A stretch of DNA of 64,000 bases from Loktanella sp. SALINAS62 (GTDB lineage: Bacteria > Pseudomonadota > Alphaproteobacteria > Rhodobacterales > Rhodobacteraceae). Where the stretch lies: positions 1 through 64,000 of the forward strand of contig NZ_JAAFZU010000002.1 in assembly GCF_018263905.1 (NCBI RefSeq), in the 5' to 3' direction. Of the stretch, positions 55,118-63,301 are shown piece after piece. A program made the position numbers and the translations under genes. The stretch's first letter is position 1. Each line of letters opens with the position of its first letter. The notes under the pieces are model-generated. The model was not told the DNA's origin. It did no database searches and saw only the letters and a list, made by a program, of their open reading frames with translations.

Positions 55118-55872
55118 CGCTGAAACCAATCACCGACGATTCCCTGTCCCCGTTGCGGCACGGTTTTTTCACGCGAAACGGCGGTGCGTCCTCTGGCATC
55201 TATGCCGCGCTGAATTGCGGTCTGGGCAGCGCCGACCAGTCGGAAATCGTGGACATCAATCGCGGGCGGGTGGCGGATCACATGGGGGTCGACCCCGACT
55301 GGCTGGTCGGCGTCTATCAGGTGCATTCGCCCGACGTGATCGCGGTGACCGGCCCCCTGCCCCACAGCCCAAAGGCCGACGCCATCGTCACAGCCACCCC
55401 CGGCGTCGCGCTGTTCACGCTGACCGCCGACTGCCAACCGGTGCTGTTCGCCGACCACACCGCACGCGTGATCGGTGCCGCGCACGCCGGATGGAAAGGC
55501 GCGCTGACAGGGGTGCTGGAAAATACCCTGACCGCCATGGAAACGCTTGGCGCGCAGCGTGGCAACATCACGGCTGTTATCGGTCCGTCGATCAGTCAGG
55601 CCGCATACGAGGTCGGACCCGATTTCATGGACAGATTTCTGGCCGAAGACGATGTCAGCGCCCGGTTTTTCGCCCAAGGCAAAGGCGACCGCCTGCAATT
55701 CGATCTGCCGGGGTACGGTTTGCACCGTTTGCGCGCCGCTGGCATCGGTCAGGCGTCATGGACCGGGCATTGCACCTATGGCGACCCGGATCGATTCTTC
55801 AGTTATCGCCGGTCTGTCCATGCGAATGACGCCGACTATGGCAGGCTGATCGCGTCGATCCGACTGGATTAA
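55114..55872 (+). CDS. pgeF: Peptidoglycan editing factor PgeF / YfiH laccase-domain protein
   Basis: A 252-residue copper/zinc-binding protein of the YfiH/LACC1 family. E. coli PgeF removes misincorporated L-serine precursors from peptidoglycan; other members cleave purine nucleosides. The conserved metal residues are in VYQVHSPDV, TADCQPVLF and AAHAGWKGAL, with GPSISQAAYEVG and WTGHCTYGDPDRFFSYRR downstream. It ends an lgt-midA-pgeF operon. Confidence 0.9.
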   Translation: MTLKPITDDSLSPLRHGFFTRNGGASSGIYAALNCGLGSADQSEIVDINRGRVADHMGVDPDWLVGVYQVHSPDVIAVTGPLPHSPKADAIVTATPGVALFTLTADCQPVLFADHTARVIGAAHAGWKGALTGVLENTLTAMETLGAQRGNITAVIGPSISQAAYEVGPDFMDRFLAEDDVSARFFAQGKGDRLQFDLPGYGLHRLRAAGIGQASWTGHCTYGDPDRFFSYRRSVHANDADYGRLIASIRLD

Positions 55873-56144
55873 GGCGGCTTGGCGGCAACGGCGCGCCACG
55901 GTTTTGCCCCAGATGGCGAAACAATCCACAGCACTCAGGCATGATTGACGACGCAAACCGGCTAAATCAACTGAAAACACAGTGTTTCTTCAATCGCGAC
56001 AACCGCGCCAAATTTGACCCGGCTGGCGCGCGAAAAAAATCGTCCAATCCGCAAAACTGTCCAATTCCTGCCCCGTCCAAAGGTGAAACTGCTTTCAGTC
56101 GCAGCGAAATCAGCGACACGCATTTGAAACAGAGGACCGGAAAA

Positions 56145-56324
56145 ATGAGCAAAGCACGTTGGATGAAGAACACCGTTGAAGAGGCCGCAACCTGCACGAC
56201 GAAAATGCCCTGGGAACGCGGATTGCGTCGTCAGGCCATGATCACGCGTCGGCTGGAAACCGAAACCCGCAGTGTGAAAATCTCTCTGGCGCCCCTGCCC
56301 GAAGGTCTGTGCCTCGCAGGCTAG
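56145..56324 (+). CDS. Small conserved protein of Rhodobacteraceae
   Basis: A 59-residue basic protein. The central block EEAATCTTKMPWERGLRRQAM is strikingly patterned, and I recall similar small proteins in this family, though I cannot name a Pfam entry. It has a ribosome site (AGAGGACCGG) before the ATG and a rho-independent terminator after the stop, so a separately expressed short gene is likely. No signal peptide or membrane helix. Function unknown. Confidence 0.65.
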   Translation: MSKARWMKNTVEEAATCTTKMPWERGLRRQAMITRRLETETRSVKISLAPLPEGLCLAG

Positions 56325-56376
56325 ACTGCCCCCGCTTTCCCGATGACCGCGCTGCGTTCCCCGGCCGGTCTACCTG

Positions 56377-56413
56377 CCCCGCGCGGAGCCACCTCTGGCC
56401 GCGCGGGTTTTTT
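56377..56413 (+). terminator. Terminator after the small Rhodobacteraceae gene
   Basis: CCCGCGCGG (56378-56386) and CCGCGCGGG (56399-56407) form a perfect 9-bp stem with a 12-base loop, followed by TTTTTT. It lies before the stop of the convergent carboxylate-amine ligase gene. Confidence 0.8.
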
Positions 56414-56421
56414 ATATCGGA

Positions 56422-57549
56422 TCAATAGTCGCAGAACACGTCCGCCAGCGCATGCACGACCGCGCACAGCGCCGCGTGATCGTCGGCGCCCTTGTCCAGT
56501 GCCTGTTGTCGCACGCGGCGCTGCCGATCCGCATCGGTGCCCTGTGCTGCGATGTCACGCACGCGCGTCGCCTCAGCCCGGCTGTTCAGCGCGTCGATGT
56601 CTTCGCCAATCAGGTCCAACAGGTCTTCCATCAGTTCGGCAAAGGGCACGACGCGGTTTTCGCCGCTGTCGATCAGCCCTTCGGACACGCCGTAGCGCTG
56701 TGCACGCCAGCGATTTTCGGACACGATCAGCGGGTCGGTTTCGCGCCATGGTTTGCCGTCTTGCGTGCGCCGCCACAGCATGCGCACCAGCGCCTGAATG
56801 ACAGCCGCCAGCGTCAGCGTGTTTTCCATCCGGGGCGAGACGTCGCAGATCCGTGTTTCCAGCGTCGGAAAGTTGGCAGAGGGGCGCAGATCCCACCAGA
56901 TTTTCGTCGCATCCTCGATCACGCCCAGATCAACCAACGTTTGCACACGGCGCTGATACATCGCCCAGCCCGCCATGCGGGGTGGCAGCCCGGTGCGCGG
57001 CATCGAATCGAACACCGTCATCCGGTAGCTTGCCAGCCCTGTGTCGCGGCCCTGCCAGAACGGTGACGACGCCGACAACGCCAGCAGATGCGGCAGGAAA
57101 TACGACAGCTGATTCATCAGTGAAATCCGCATGTCCTTGTCCGGCAACCCGACATGGACATGCATCCCGCCAATCAGCATGCGCCGCGCAACAGCGCCCA
57201 GATCGTTATCCAGTTGATTGTAGCGCGGCTTGTCGGTGCGGTTTTGCTGTTTCCAATCCGCGAACGGATGGCAGGATGCTGCGATCGGGCGCAGCCCGTA
57301 ATTCTGCGCCAGCCGCGCCACCGTGGACCGCAGATGCCCCAGATCGGCGCGGGCATCGGCAATCGTGTTGCAGATGTCTGTCCCGACCTCGACCTGGCAA
57401 TTCAGAAATTCCGACGTGACCCGGTCGCCCAATGCATCGACAAGATCGGCCATCAGGGCATCGGGGGTCGGCATCAACGCGCAGGTCCGGGCATCCACCA
57501 GCAGATATTCTTCTTCGATTCCGATGGTGAAGTGCGGCGTCTGCGTCAT
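56422..57549 (-). CDS. YbdK-type carboxylate-amine ligase
   Basis: A 375-residue ATP-dependent ligase of the GCS2 family (weak glutamate-cysteine ligase activity in E. coli YbdK). [13 protein letters not shown] is the first active-site block, [16 protein letters not shown] and [15 protein letters not shown]-like [13 protein letters not shown] follow, then [13 protein letters not shown] and [15 protein letters not shown]. The true product is unknown. It starts behind AAAGGGAACGCAGCG, with a hairpin-rich control region shared with the divergent Hint gene. Confidence 0.9.
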   Translation of the reverse strand: MTQTPHFTIGIEEEYLLVDARTCALMPTPDALMADLVDALGDRVTSEFLNCQVEVGTDICNTIADARADLGHLRSTVARLAQNYGLRPIAASCHPFADWKQQNRTDKPRYNQLDNDLGAVARRMLIGGMHVHVGLPDKDMRISLMNQLSYFLPHLLALSASSPFWQGRDTGLASYRMTVFDSMPRTGLPPRMAGWAMYQRRVQTLVDLGVIEDATKIWWDLRPSANFPTLETRICDVSPRMENTLTLAAVIQALVRMLWRRTQDGKPWRETDPLIVSENRWRAQRYGVSEGLIDSGENRVVPFAELMEDLLDLIGEDIDALNSRAEATRVRDIAAQGTDADRQRRVRQQALDKGADDHAALCAVVHALADVFCDY

Positions 57550-57574
57550 CGCTGCGTTCCCTTTGTGCGATTCG

Positions 57575-57592
57575 TGCCACGAACGCGTGGCA
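57575..57592. promoter_or_regulatory. Inverted repeat upstream of the carboxylate-amine ligase gene
   Basis: TGCCACG (57575-57581), AACG, CGTGGCA (57586-57592): a perfect 7-bp dyad 26-43 bases before the ligase ATG. Candidate operator or leader hairpin. Confidence 0.45.
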
Positions 57593-57597
57593 GCCCC

Positions 57598-57641
57598 CTA
57601 GGATTGTGGCGGATTTAGCCACGGTTAAAAAACAATCCTAG
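57598..57641. promoter_or_regulatory. Nested inverted repeat in the divergent gap
   Basis: CTAGGATTGT (57598-57607) and ACAATCCTAG (57632-57641) are perfect 10-bp arms. Within them GTGGC and GCCAC (57606-57610 and 57617-57621) form an inner dyad. The stretch lies between the ligase gene and the Hint gene start. Confidence 0.5.
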
Positions 57642-57685
57642 CGCGATCTGTTGGATTATCGCAGGAAATTGGCCAATGATCGGAA

Positions 57686-58597
57686 ATGTTTGACCAATTG
57701 CGTCGGTTGGCGCCTTATTTGGGTCAACAGCAACGTTCTCCTCAGATGTTGTCGGTGGGGCCGACAGATGATGTGACAAACCATATGGTGCGACACATGC
57801 CTAATCAGTCCCACTCTCGTTCCACAGGCCTGATGGAACGCGCCTTTTCCACCCCGGTTTCCTCAGACCGGACAGCTGGTCTGGATGGGCAATCTCGACG
57901 CGTGAAGCCTCTCATGCGCCAATACGAGATTGCCCATCTGACTCCCGCCCTTGATATCGTCAATCTGACCCGTATCGCCCCGGCGATCCCATTGTTCGAA
58001 GATTGTTTTGCAGCCTTCGGGCGTGGTGCGATTGTCACGACCGAAAACGGTCCGCGCGCCGTCGAGGATCTGTTGCCCGGTGACCGCGTGCTGACCACCA
58101 GCCATGGCCTGCTGCCACTGTTATGGCACGGTCGCATGCAGGTCATTCCCGGCTCGCAGAACGCCCGGCCCGAAATGGGCACAATGACGCGACTGACGCA
58201 GGATGCGCTGGGATACCGACGACCGAACGTCGATCTGGTGCTGGGCCCGGCCGCGCGGATTCTGCACCGTCACGCCATGAATGCGCGGCTGACCGGCGAC
58301 ACCGATACATTTGTGCCGGCGCGTGACTTCATCGACCAATCCAGCATCATCGAATTGCACCCGGCCACGGCAGTTGACGTATATCAGCTGGGTTTCGCAC
58401 ATCACGCCAGCGTTTCCGTCGCCGGTGGATTGGACATGGAATCCCTGCATCCCGGCCTGCCGCATACGCTCAAACTGCGGCCCGACAGCCTGAACCTTTT
58501 GATGTCGCTGTTCCCACACATGCAATCGCTGGCTGAATTCGGCCCGCTGTTGCACCCGCGGGTGACGCTTCGCGATCTGGACCTAGAAACCGCGTGA
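57686..58597 (+). CDS. Hint-domain protein with degenerate active site
   Basis: A protein of up to 303 residues. The first 95 residues are of unknown fold, and the true start is unclear: ATG codons at 57686, 57746 and 57797 are all possible and the nearby DNA is AT-rich. From about 100 the Hint domain begins: CFAAFGRGAIVTTENG with Cys107, LLPGDRVLTTSHGLLPLLWHGR, DVYQLGFAHHASVSVAGG and MESLHPG. The block that should be SPxHR reads LGPAARIL (186-193), so the catalytic His is missing and self-splicing chemistry is doubtful. It contrasts with the intact Hint protein at 30 kb. Confidence 0.82.
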   Translation: MFDQLRRLAPYLGQQQRSPQMLSVGPTDDVTNHMVRHMPNQSHSRSTGLMERAFSTPVSSDRTAGLDGQSRRVKPLMRQYEIAHLTPALDIVNLTRIAPAIPLFEDCFAAFGRGAIVTTENGPRAVEDLLPGDRVLTTSHGLLPLLWHGRMQVIPGSQNARPEMGTMTRLTQDALGYRRPNVDLVLGPAARILHRHAMNARLTGDTDTFVPARDFIDQSSIIELHPATAVDVYQLGFAHHASVSVAGGLDMESLHPGLPHTLKLRPDSLNLLMSLFPHMQSLAEFGPLLHPRVTLRDLDLETA

Positions 58598-58620
58598 TAT
58601 GTCAAATGACATATCACGCG
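58591..58620. repeat. Long perfect inverted repeat overlapping the Hint gene stop
   Basis: CGCGTGATATGTCA (58591-58604) and TGACATATCACGCG (58607-58620) are 14-bp perfect arms with a two-base spacer; the stop codon (58595-58597) is inside. There is no T-run after it. It separates the Hint gene from the convergent Lrp-type gene. Confidence 0.8.
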
Positions 58621-58649
58621 GACGTTACCAAGCATTTCAGGATGTTGGA

Positions 58650-59150
58650 TCAGGCGTCTTTTGCCAGTCGTGCTTCCAGCACGTCAAACGGCACGCCGGG
58701 TTCATCCTTTGCACCACGGATCACCAATGACGTTTTAACGCTGGCGACATTGGGCGCGCTGGTCAGCTCTTCGGTCAGGAACCGCTGGAACGACCGCAGG
58801 TCGGGGGCCACACATTTCAGGATAAAATCGACCTCGCCGTTTAACATATGACACTCTCGGACCAGCGGCCAAGTCTGGCAGCGGCCTTCGAATGCGGACA
58901 GGTCTGCTTCGGCCTGACTGACAAGCCCCACCATCGCAAAGACCTGCACTTCGAACCCCAGTTCGCGCGGGTCGACGTCGGCGTGATAGCCTAGGATATA
59001 TCCCTGCTCTTCCAACGTGCGGACGCGGCGCAGGCACGGTGGCGCGCTGATGCCAACGCGCTTTGCCAACTCGACATTCGTCATGCGACCGTCAGCCTGC
59101 AATTGAGCCAGAATCATCCGGTCGATTTCGTCCAGCTTCGCTCCGGGCAT
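58650..59150 (-). CDS. Lrp/AsnC family transcriptional regulator
   Basis: A 166-residue DNA-binding protein. The N-terminal helix-turn-helix is DRMILAQLQADGRMTNVELAKRVGISAPP, CLRRVRTLEEQGYILGYHADVD continues the DNA-binding domain, and the RAM (ASNC) domain follows (FAMVGLVSQAEADL, ECHMLNGEVDFILKCVAPDLRSF). An amino-acid ligand is probable but not identified. The ATG at 59150 fits homologues; the frame is open 33 codons upstream. It is divergent from trxB, which might be one of its targets. Confidence 0.88.
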   Translation of the reverse strand: MPGAKLDEIDRMILAQLQADGRMTNVELAKRVGISAPPCLRRVRTLEEQGYILGYHADVDPRELGFEVQVFAMVGLVSQAEADLSAFEGRCQTWPLVRECHMLNGEVDFILKCVAPDLRSFQRFLTEELTSAPNVASVKTSLVIRGAKDEPGVPFDVLEARLAKDA

Positions 59151-59305
59151 GTGCGGAAAACTCCTGTTTGGTTTTCCGATTCCTACGACCAAAGCCCTAC
59201 AAGCGCAACAATGTTTCATCACCGCGCAATTATCCGAAACCTGCCGCATCTTTCCCTGACGCCTGCGTCCGCCTATATGGACCCTGACACCGACAGGAGG
59301 CTTTC

Positions 59306-60307
59306 ATGTCCGACACACAGCACACCCGCGTTCTGATCGTGGGCTCTGGTCCCGCAGGTTACACCGCTGGGGTCTATGCCGCCCGCGCCATGCTGGAACC
59401 GATGCTGATTCAGGGGATTGAACCCGGCGGGCAGCTCACCACCACCACAGAGGTCGAAAACTGGCCCGGCGACACAGAAGTGCAGGGCCCCGATCTGATG
59501 GTCCGGATGGAATCGCACGCCCGCGCGATGGGGTGCAACATCGTGCATGATATCGTCACCGATCTGGACCTGTCCAAACGTCCGTTTACCGCGACCTGCG
59601 ATAGCGGTGCCGTCGTGACCGCCGACGCGATCATTCTTGCGACCGGCGCGCGCGCCAAATGGCTGGGCCTGCCGTCCGAAGACGCGTTCAAGGGGTTCGG
59701 CGTGAGCGCGTGCGCGACCTGTGACGGGTTTTTCTATCGTGGACAGGAAATCATCGTGGTCGGTGGCGGCAACACCGCCGTCGAAGAAGCATTGTTCCTG
59801 ACCAACTTTGCATCAAAGGTCACGTTGGTGCACCGCCGCGACGAACTGCGCGCCGAAGCGATCCTGCAAAACCGGCTAAAGAAAAATCCCAAGATCGAAA
59901 CGCTTTGGTTCCACCAGATCGAAGAAATCCGCGGCACCGACAGCCCCAAGGGTGTCGAATCCGTCGCACTGAAAAACGTCCAGACCGGCGAAATTACCGA
60001 ATTGCCCGCCAAGGGCGTGTTCATTGCGATCGGTCACGCCCCTGCGTCCGAACTGGTCAAGGATCAACTGGACCTGCACCACGGCGGCTACGTCAAGGTC
60101 GAACCCGGCACGACGCGCACCGCGATCCCCGGTGTGTTTGCCGCAGGCGACCTGACCGACCATGTGTATCGTCAGGCCGTGACAAGCGCCGGCATGGGCT
60201 GCATGGCGGCCCTTGACGCCGAACGGTTCCTTGCTGAACACGATCAGGCGGTGCGCGATACCGTTACCGAACCGCTGGGTTACGGCGCTGAAGAACCGGC
60301 GGAATAA
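59306..60307 (+). CDS. trxB: Thioredoxin-disulfide reductase
   Basis: NADPH-dependent flavoenzyme that reduces thioredoxin. The 333-residue protein has the FAD GxGxxG (LIVGSGPAGYTAGVYAARAML), the redox CATC in SACATCDGFF, the NADPH GGGNTAVEEALFL motif and the C-terminal FAD block GVFAAGDLTDHVYRQ. A perfect AGGAGG precedes the ATG. It is followed by sat/cysC with about 145 bases between, where an inverted repeat lies. Reduced thioredoxin is the electron donor for PAPS reduction in the assimilation branch, a functional link. Confidence 0.95.
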   Translation: MSDTQHTRVLIVGSGPAGYTAGVYAARAMLEPMLIQGIEPGGQLTTTTEVENWPGDTEVQGPDLMVRMESHARAMGCNIVHDIVTDLDLSKRPFTATCDSGAVVTADAIILATGARAKWLGLPSEDAFKGFGVSACATCDGFFYRGQEIIVVGGGNTAVEEALFLTNFASKVTLVHRRDELRAEAILQNRLKKNPKIETLWFHQIEEIRGTDSPKGVESVALKNVQTGEITELPAKGVFIAIGHAPASELVKDQLDLHHGGYVKVEPGTTRTAIPGVFAAGDLTDHVYRQAVTSAGMGCMAALDAERFLAEHDQAVRDTVTEPLGYGAEEPAE

Positions 60308-60331
60308 TCAGTCCGACGGCGGGCCAAAGGC

Positions 60332-60364
60332 GGCGCAAAGACGCAACACGCTGACCTTTGCGCC
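60332..60364 (+). terminator. Inverted repeat between trxB and sat/cysC
   Basis: GGCGCAAAG (60332-60340) and CTTTGCGCC (60356-60364) are perfect 9-bp arms with a 15-base spacer, 25 bases after the trxB stop. No T-run follows, so it may be a weak terminator or an operator. Confidence 0.4.
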
Positions 60365-60452
60365 CGACCGCATGCCCCGCTTTGCCTTGCCATGGGCGCG
60401 AATCCGTGTATCGCGTCCGCGAACCCCTATTTGCGCCAGCGAAAGTCTACAG

Positions 60453-62162
60453 ATGCCCGAAAATCTTGCGCCGATCCCCGAACTGTATGTCTCTTATGAC
60501 AGTGCCCAGAAACTGAAGCACGCGGCAGGCAGTCTTGTCAGCCACGATCTGACCCCGCGTCAGATTTGCGATTTGGAACTGTTGATGAACGGCGGGTTCA
60601 ACCCGCTGAAGGGTTTTCTGAGCGAGGCTGATTATAACGGCGTCGTCGAAAACATGCGTCTGGCCGACGGTACGTTGTGGCCGATGCCCATCACGCTGGA
60701 CGTTTCCGAAGATTTCGCAGCCAAAATCGAACCCGGTGTGGACATCGCCCTGCGCGATCAGGAAGGCGTGATCCTTGCCACCATGACCATCACCGACAAA
60801 TGGGTGCCGAACAAGGCGCGCGAGGCGGAAAAGGTCTTTGGCGCCGACGACGACGCGCATCCGGCGGTGAACTATCTGCACAATCATGCAGGCAAGGTGT
60901 ATCTGGGCGGTCCCGTGACCGGCATCCAGCAACCGATGCACTACGATTTCCGCGCCCGCCGCGATACGCCGAACGAATTGCGCGCCTATTTCCGCAAGCT
61001 GGGCTGGCGCAAGGTCGTGGCGTTCCAGACCCGGAACCCGCTGCACCGCGCGCATCAGGAACTGACGTTCCGCGCCGCAAAAGAAGCACAGGCCAACCTG
61101 CTGATCCATCCCGTTGTCGGTCTGACAAAACCGGGCGACGTGGACCATTTCACCCGTGTGCGCTGCTACGAAGCGGTGCTGGACCAGTATCAGCCGTCGA
61201 CCACCACGATGTCCCTGCTCAGCCTTGCCATGCGCATGGCTGGCCCGCGCGAAGCGGTGTGGCACGGCCTGATCCGCAAAAACCACGGCTGCACCCATTT
61301 CATTGTCGGCCGCGACCATGCCGGCCCCGGCAAGAATTCCGCCGGCGAAGATTTCTATGGCCCCTATGACGCGCAGGACCTGTTCCGCGAACATCAGGAC
61401 GAAATGGGCATCGAAATGGTCGATTTCAAACACATGGTCTATGTGCAGGAACGCGCCCAATACGAACCCGCCGACGAAATCGAGGACCGCGACAACGTCA
61501 CGATCCTGAACATTTCCGGCACCGAATTGCGCCGTCGTCTGCAAGAAGGTCTGGAAATCCCCGAATGGTTTTCGTTCCCGCAGGTGGTCGAAGAGTTGCG
61601 TCGCACGAAACCCGCGCGGTCCAAGCAGGGGTTCACGGTGTTCTTCACCGGCTTTTCCGGTTCCGGCAAATCGACAATCGCGAACGCCGTGATGGTCAAG
61701 CTGATGGAAATGGGCGGCCGTCCCGTGACGCTGCTGGACGGTGATATCGTCCGCAAGAACCTGTCGTCCGAACTGGGCTTCAGCAAGGAACACCGCGACC
61801 TGAACATCCGCCGTATCGGTTATGTCGCAAGCGAAATCACCAAAAACGGTGGTATCGCCATCTGTGCGCCCATCGCGCCCTATGCGACGACCCGCCGTGC
61901 CGTGCGCGAAGATATCGAACAATTCGGCGCCTTCATCGAAGTACACGTCGCCACATCGATCGAAGAATGCGAACGCCGTGACCGCAAGGGTCTGTACAAG
62001 CTGGCCCGCGAAGGCAAGATCAAGGAATTTACAGGCATTTCAGATCCTTACGATGTGCCCAAAGATCCCGAATTGCGCCTGGACACCGAAGGTCAGGATG
62101 TCGACAACTGCGCCCATCAGGTGATCCTGAAACTGGAATCGCTGGGCCTGATCAGCGGTTGA
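60453..62162 (+). CDS. Bifunctional sulfate adenylyltransferase/APS kinase
   Basis: Activates sulfate to APS and phosphorylates it to PAPS. The 569-residue protein has the ATP sulfurylase first (residues about 1-385: LMNGGFNPLKGFLSEADYNGV, then QTRNPLHRAHQEL with its HxxH, GRDHAGPGK) and the APS kinase second (GFSGSGKSTIANAV, LDGDIVRKNLSSELGFS, DLNIRRIGYVA). This is the monomeric Sat-CysC fusion, not the CysDN form. The ATG at 60453 was chosen at the conserved PENLAPIPELYVS; the frame is open much further upstream. Confidence 0.93.
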   Translation: MPENLAPIPELYVSYDSAQKLKHAAGSLVSHDLTPRQICDLELLMNGGFNPLKGFLSEADYNGVVENMRLADGTLWPMPITLDVSEDFAAKIEPGVDIALRDQEGVILATMTITDKWVPNKAREAEKVFGADDDAHPAVNYLHNHAGKVYLGGPVTGIQQPMHYDFRARRDTPNELRAYFRKLGWRKVVAFQTRNPLHRAHQELTFRAAKEAQANLLIHPVVGLTKPGDVDHFTRVRCYEAVLDQYQPSTTTMSLLSLAMRMAGPREAVWHGLIRKNHGCTHFIVGRDHAGPGKNSAGEDFYGPYDAQDLFREHQDEMGIEMVDFKHMVYVQERAQYEPADEIEDRDNVTILNISGTELRRRLQEGLEIPEWFSFPQVVEELRRTKPARSKQGFTVFFTGFSGSGKSTIANAVMVKLMEMGGRPVTLLDGDIVRKNLSSELGFSKEHRDLNIRRIGYVASEITKNGGIAICAPIAPYATTRRAVREDIEQFGAFIEVHVATSIEECERRDRKGLYKLAREGKIKEFTGISDPYDVPKDPELRLDTEGQDVDNCAHQVILKLESLGLISG

Positions 62163-62183
62163 TCACGCCATTATAGACAGGGC

Positions 62184-62212
62184 AAAAGGCCGGGCAATTC
62201 GCCCGGCCTTTT
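62184..62212 (+). terminator. Terminator of sat/cysC
   Basis: AAAAGGCCGGGC (62184-62195), loop AATTC, GCCCGGCCTTTT (62201-62212): a 12-bp perfect stem ending in T residues, 22 bases after the sat/cysC stop. Confidence 0.85.
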
Positions 62213-62331
62213 CAATTTCAACCTCACAGCCACGTGAACGTCACCTGATTGGCGCTTTTTTGCCCTGATCCCATGCAATCCAAAGCCAAGGTCGCATCGC
62301 GCGACAGGGTATTTCCAGGGGATTGGACATC

Positions 62332-63279
62332 ATGCACATTCTGGCCGTTGATGACGATCCAATCATTCTGGAACTGCTGTGCGACCCCGCCCTGCTGGGG
62401 GCCGCCCATACGGTGACCTGCGCAGTCGACGCGGCCACTGCACTGAAAGCCATCGCGCAACAGGATATACCGTTCGATGTGCTGTTGCTCGACGTGTTCA
62501 TGCCCGGCACCAACGGAATCGACCTGTGTGCGAAGCTGCGCAAGATGCCTGATTATGCCCAGGTGCCGATCATCATCATGACCGGCAGTTGCCAGATTGA
62601 TCTGATCCAGCGCGCCTATAACGCCGGGGCGACTGATTTCGTCAAAAAGCCACTGGAAGGTCTGGAATTGCTGACCCGCGTGATGATGGCCGAAGAATTG
62701 ACCACCGCCCGCCGCGACGCAAACGCCGCCCGCGCGACTGCAAAAACCCTGTCACGGCTGATCGCTGATCCGTTCGCGCATCATCCGCCACAGGCGGCCA
62801 AGACCGGGCGCCTGCGCTACATGGAACTGGAAAACCGTCTGTTGACCGCACCCCAAGGCTGTCATGCACTGCACCTGTTCCACATCATGGTCCCGACCGC
62901 CGCCACCGCGCCGGCCCCGCAGCGCGCGGAACGGTTTGCCGAGAATCTCGACCACGTTTTTGATACAGCGCTGTCGGCCACCGATCACAAAATGGATCTG
63001 GCCTATGCTGGACACGGCGTATTCGTCGGCGTGACCTATGGCCGCCGCCGCGAAACGATGAGCGCGCTGCAAATCAATATCGTGACCGCCCTGCAAAAAG
63101 CCGGTCACGCCCATCTTGCCGAAGGGCTGACCTGCGGCAGCATTTCACGCACCACTGTCTGGACCAGCCGTACCGCGGTCGCGGCCGTGCGCCATTTCGT
63201 CAACCGCCACGCGTCGTGTGACGCGGGCAGTGATCTGATGGACGAAAGCCTGTTCGACAAAGGCATGGCTGACGCCTGA
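62332..63279 (+). CDS. Response regulator with possible degenerate GGDEF output domain
   Basis: A 315-residue protein. Residues 1-120 are a receiver domain: acidic pair in VDDDP, phosphoacceptor Asp54 in LLLDVFMPGTNG, Thr84 and Lys105 (TDFVKKPLEG). A helical linker (about 118-150) follows, then a C-terminal part (about 160-315) that has spacing like a diguanylate cyclase: LHLFHIMVP, then LAYAGHGVFVGVTYG (222-237) where GGDEF would sit. The residues are not those of an active cyclase. No sensor kinase is adjacent. The ATG at 62332 has AGGGGATTGGACATC before it. Confidence 0.72.
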   Translation: MHILAVDDDPIILELLCDPALLGAAHTVTCAVDAATALKAIAQQDIPFDVLLLDVFMPGTNGIDLCAKLRKMPDYAQVPIIIMTGSCQIDLIQRAYNAGATDFVKKPLEGLELLTRVMMAEELTTARRDANAARATAKTLSRLIADPFAHHPPQAAKTGRLRYMELENRLLTAPQGCHALHLFHIMVPTAATAPAPQRAERFAENLDHVFDTALSATDHKMDLAYAGHGVFVGVTYGRRRETMSALQINIVTALQKAGHAHLAEGLTCGSISRTTVWTSRTAVAAVRHFVNRHASCDAGSDLMDESLFDKGMADA

Positions 63280-63301
63280 CGTCAGACGACAACCGGGCGC
63301 C

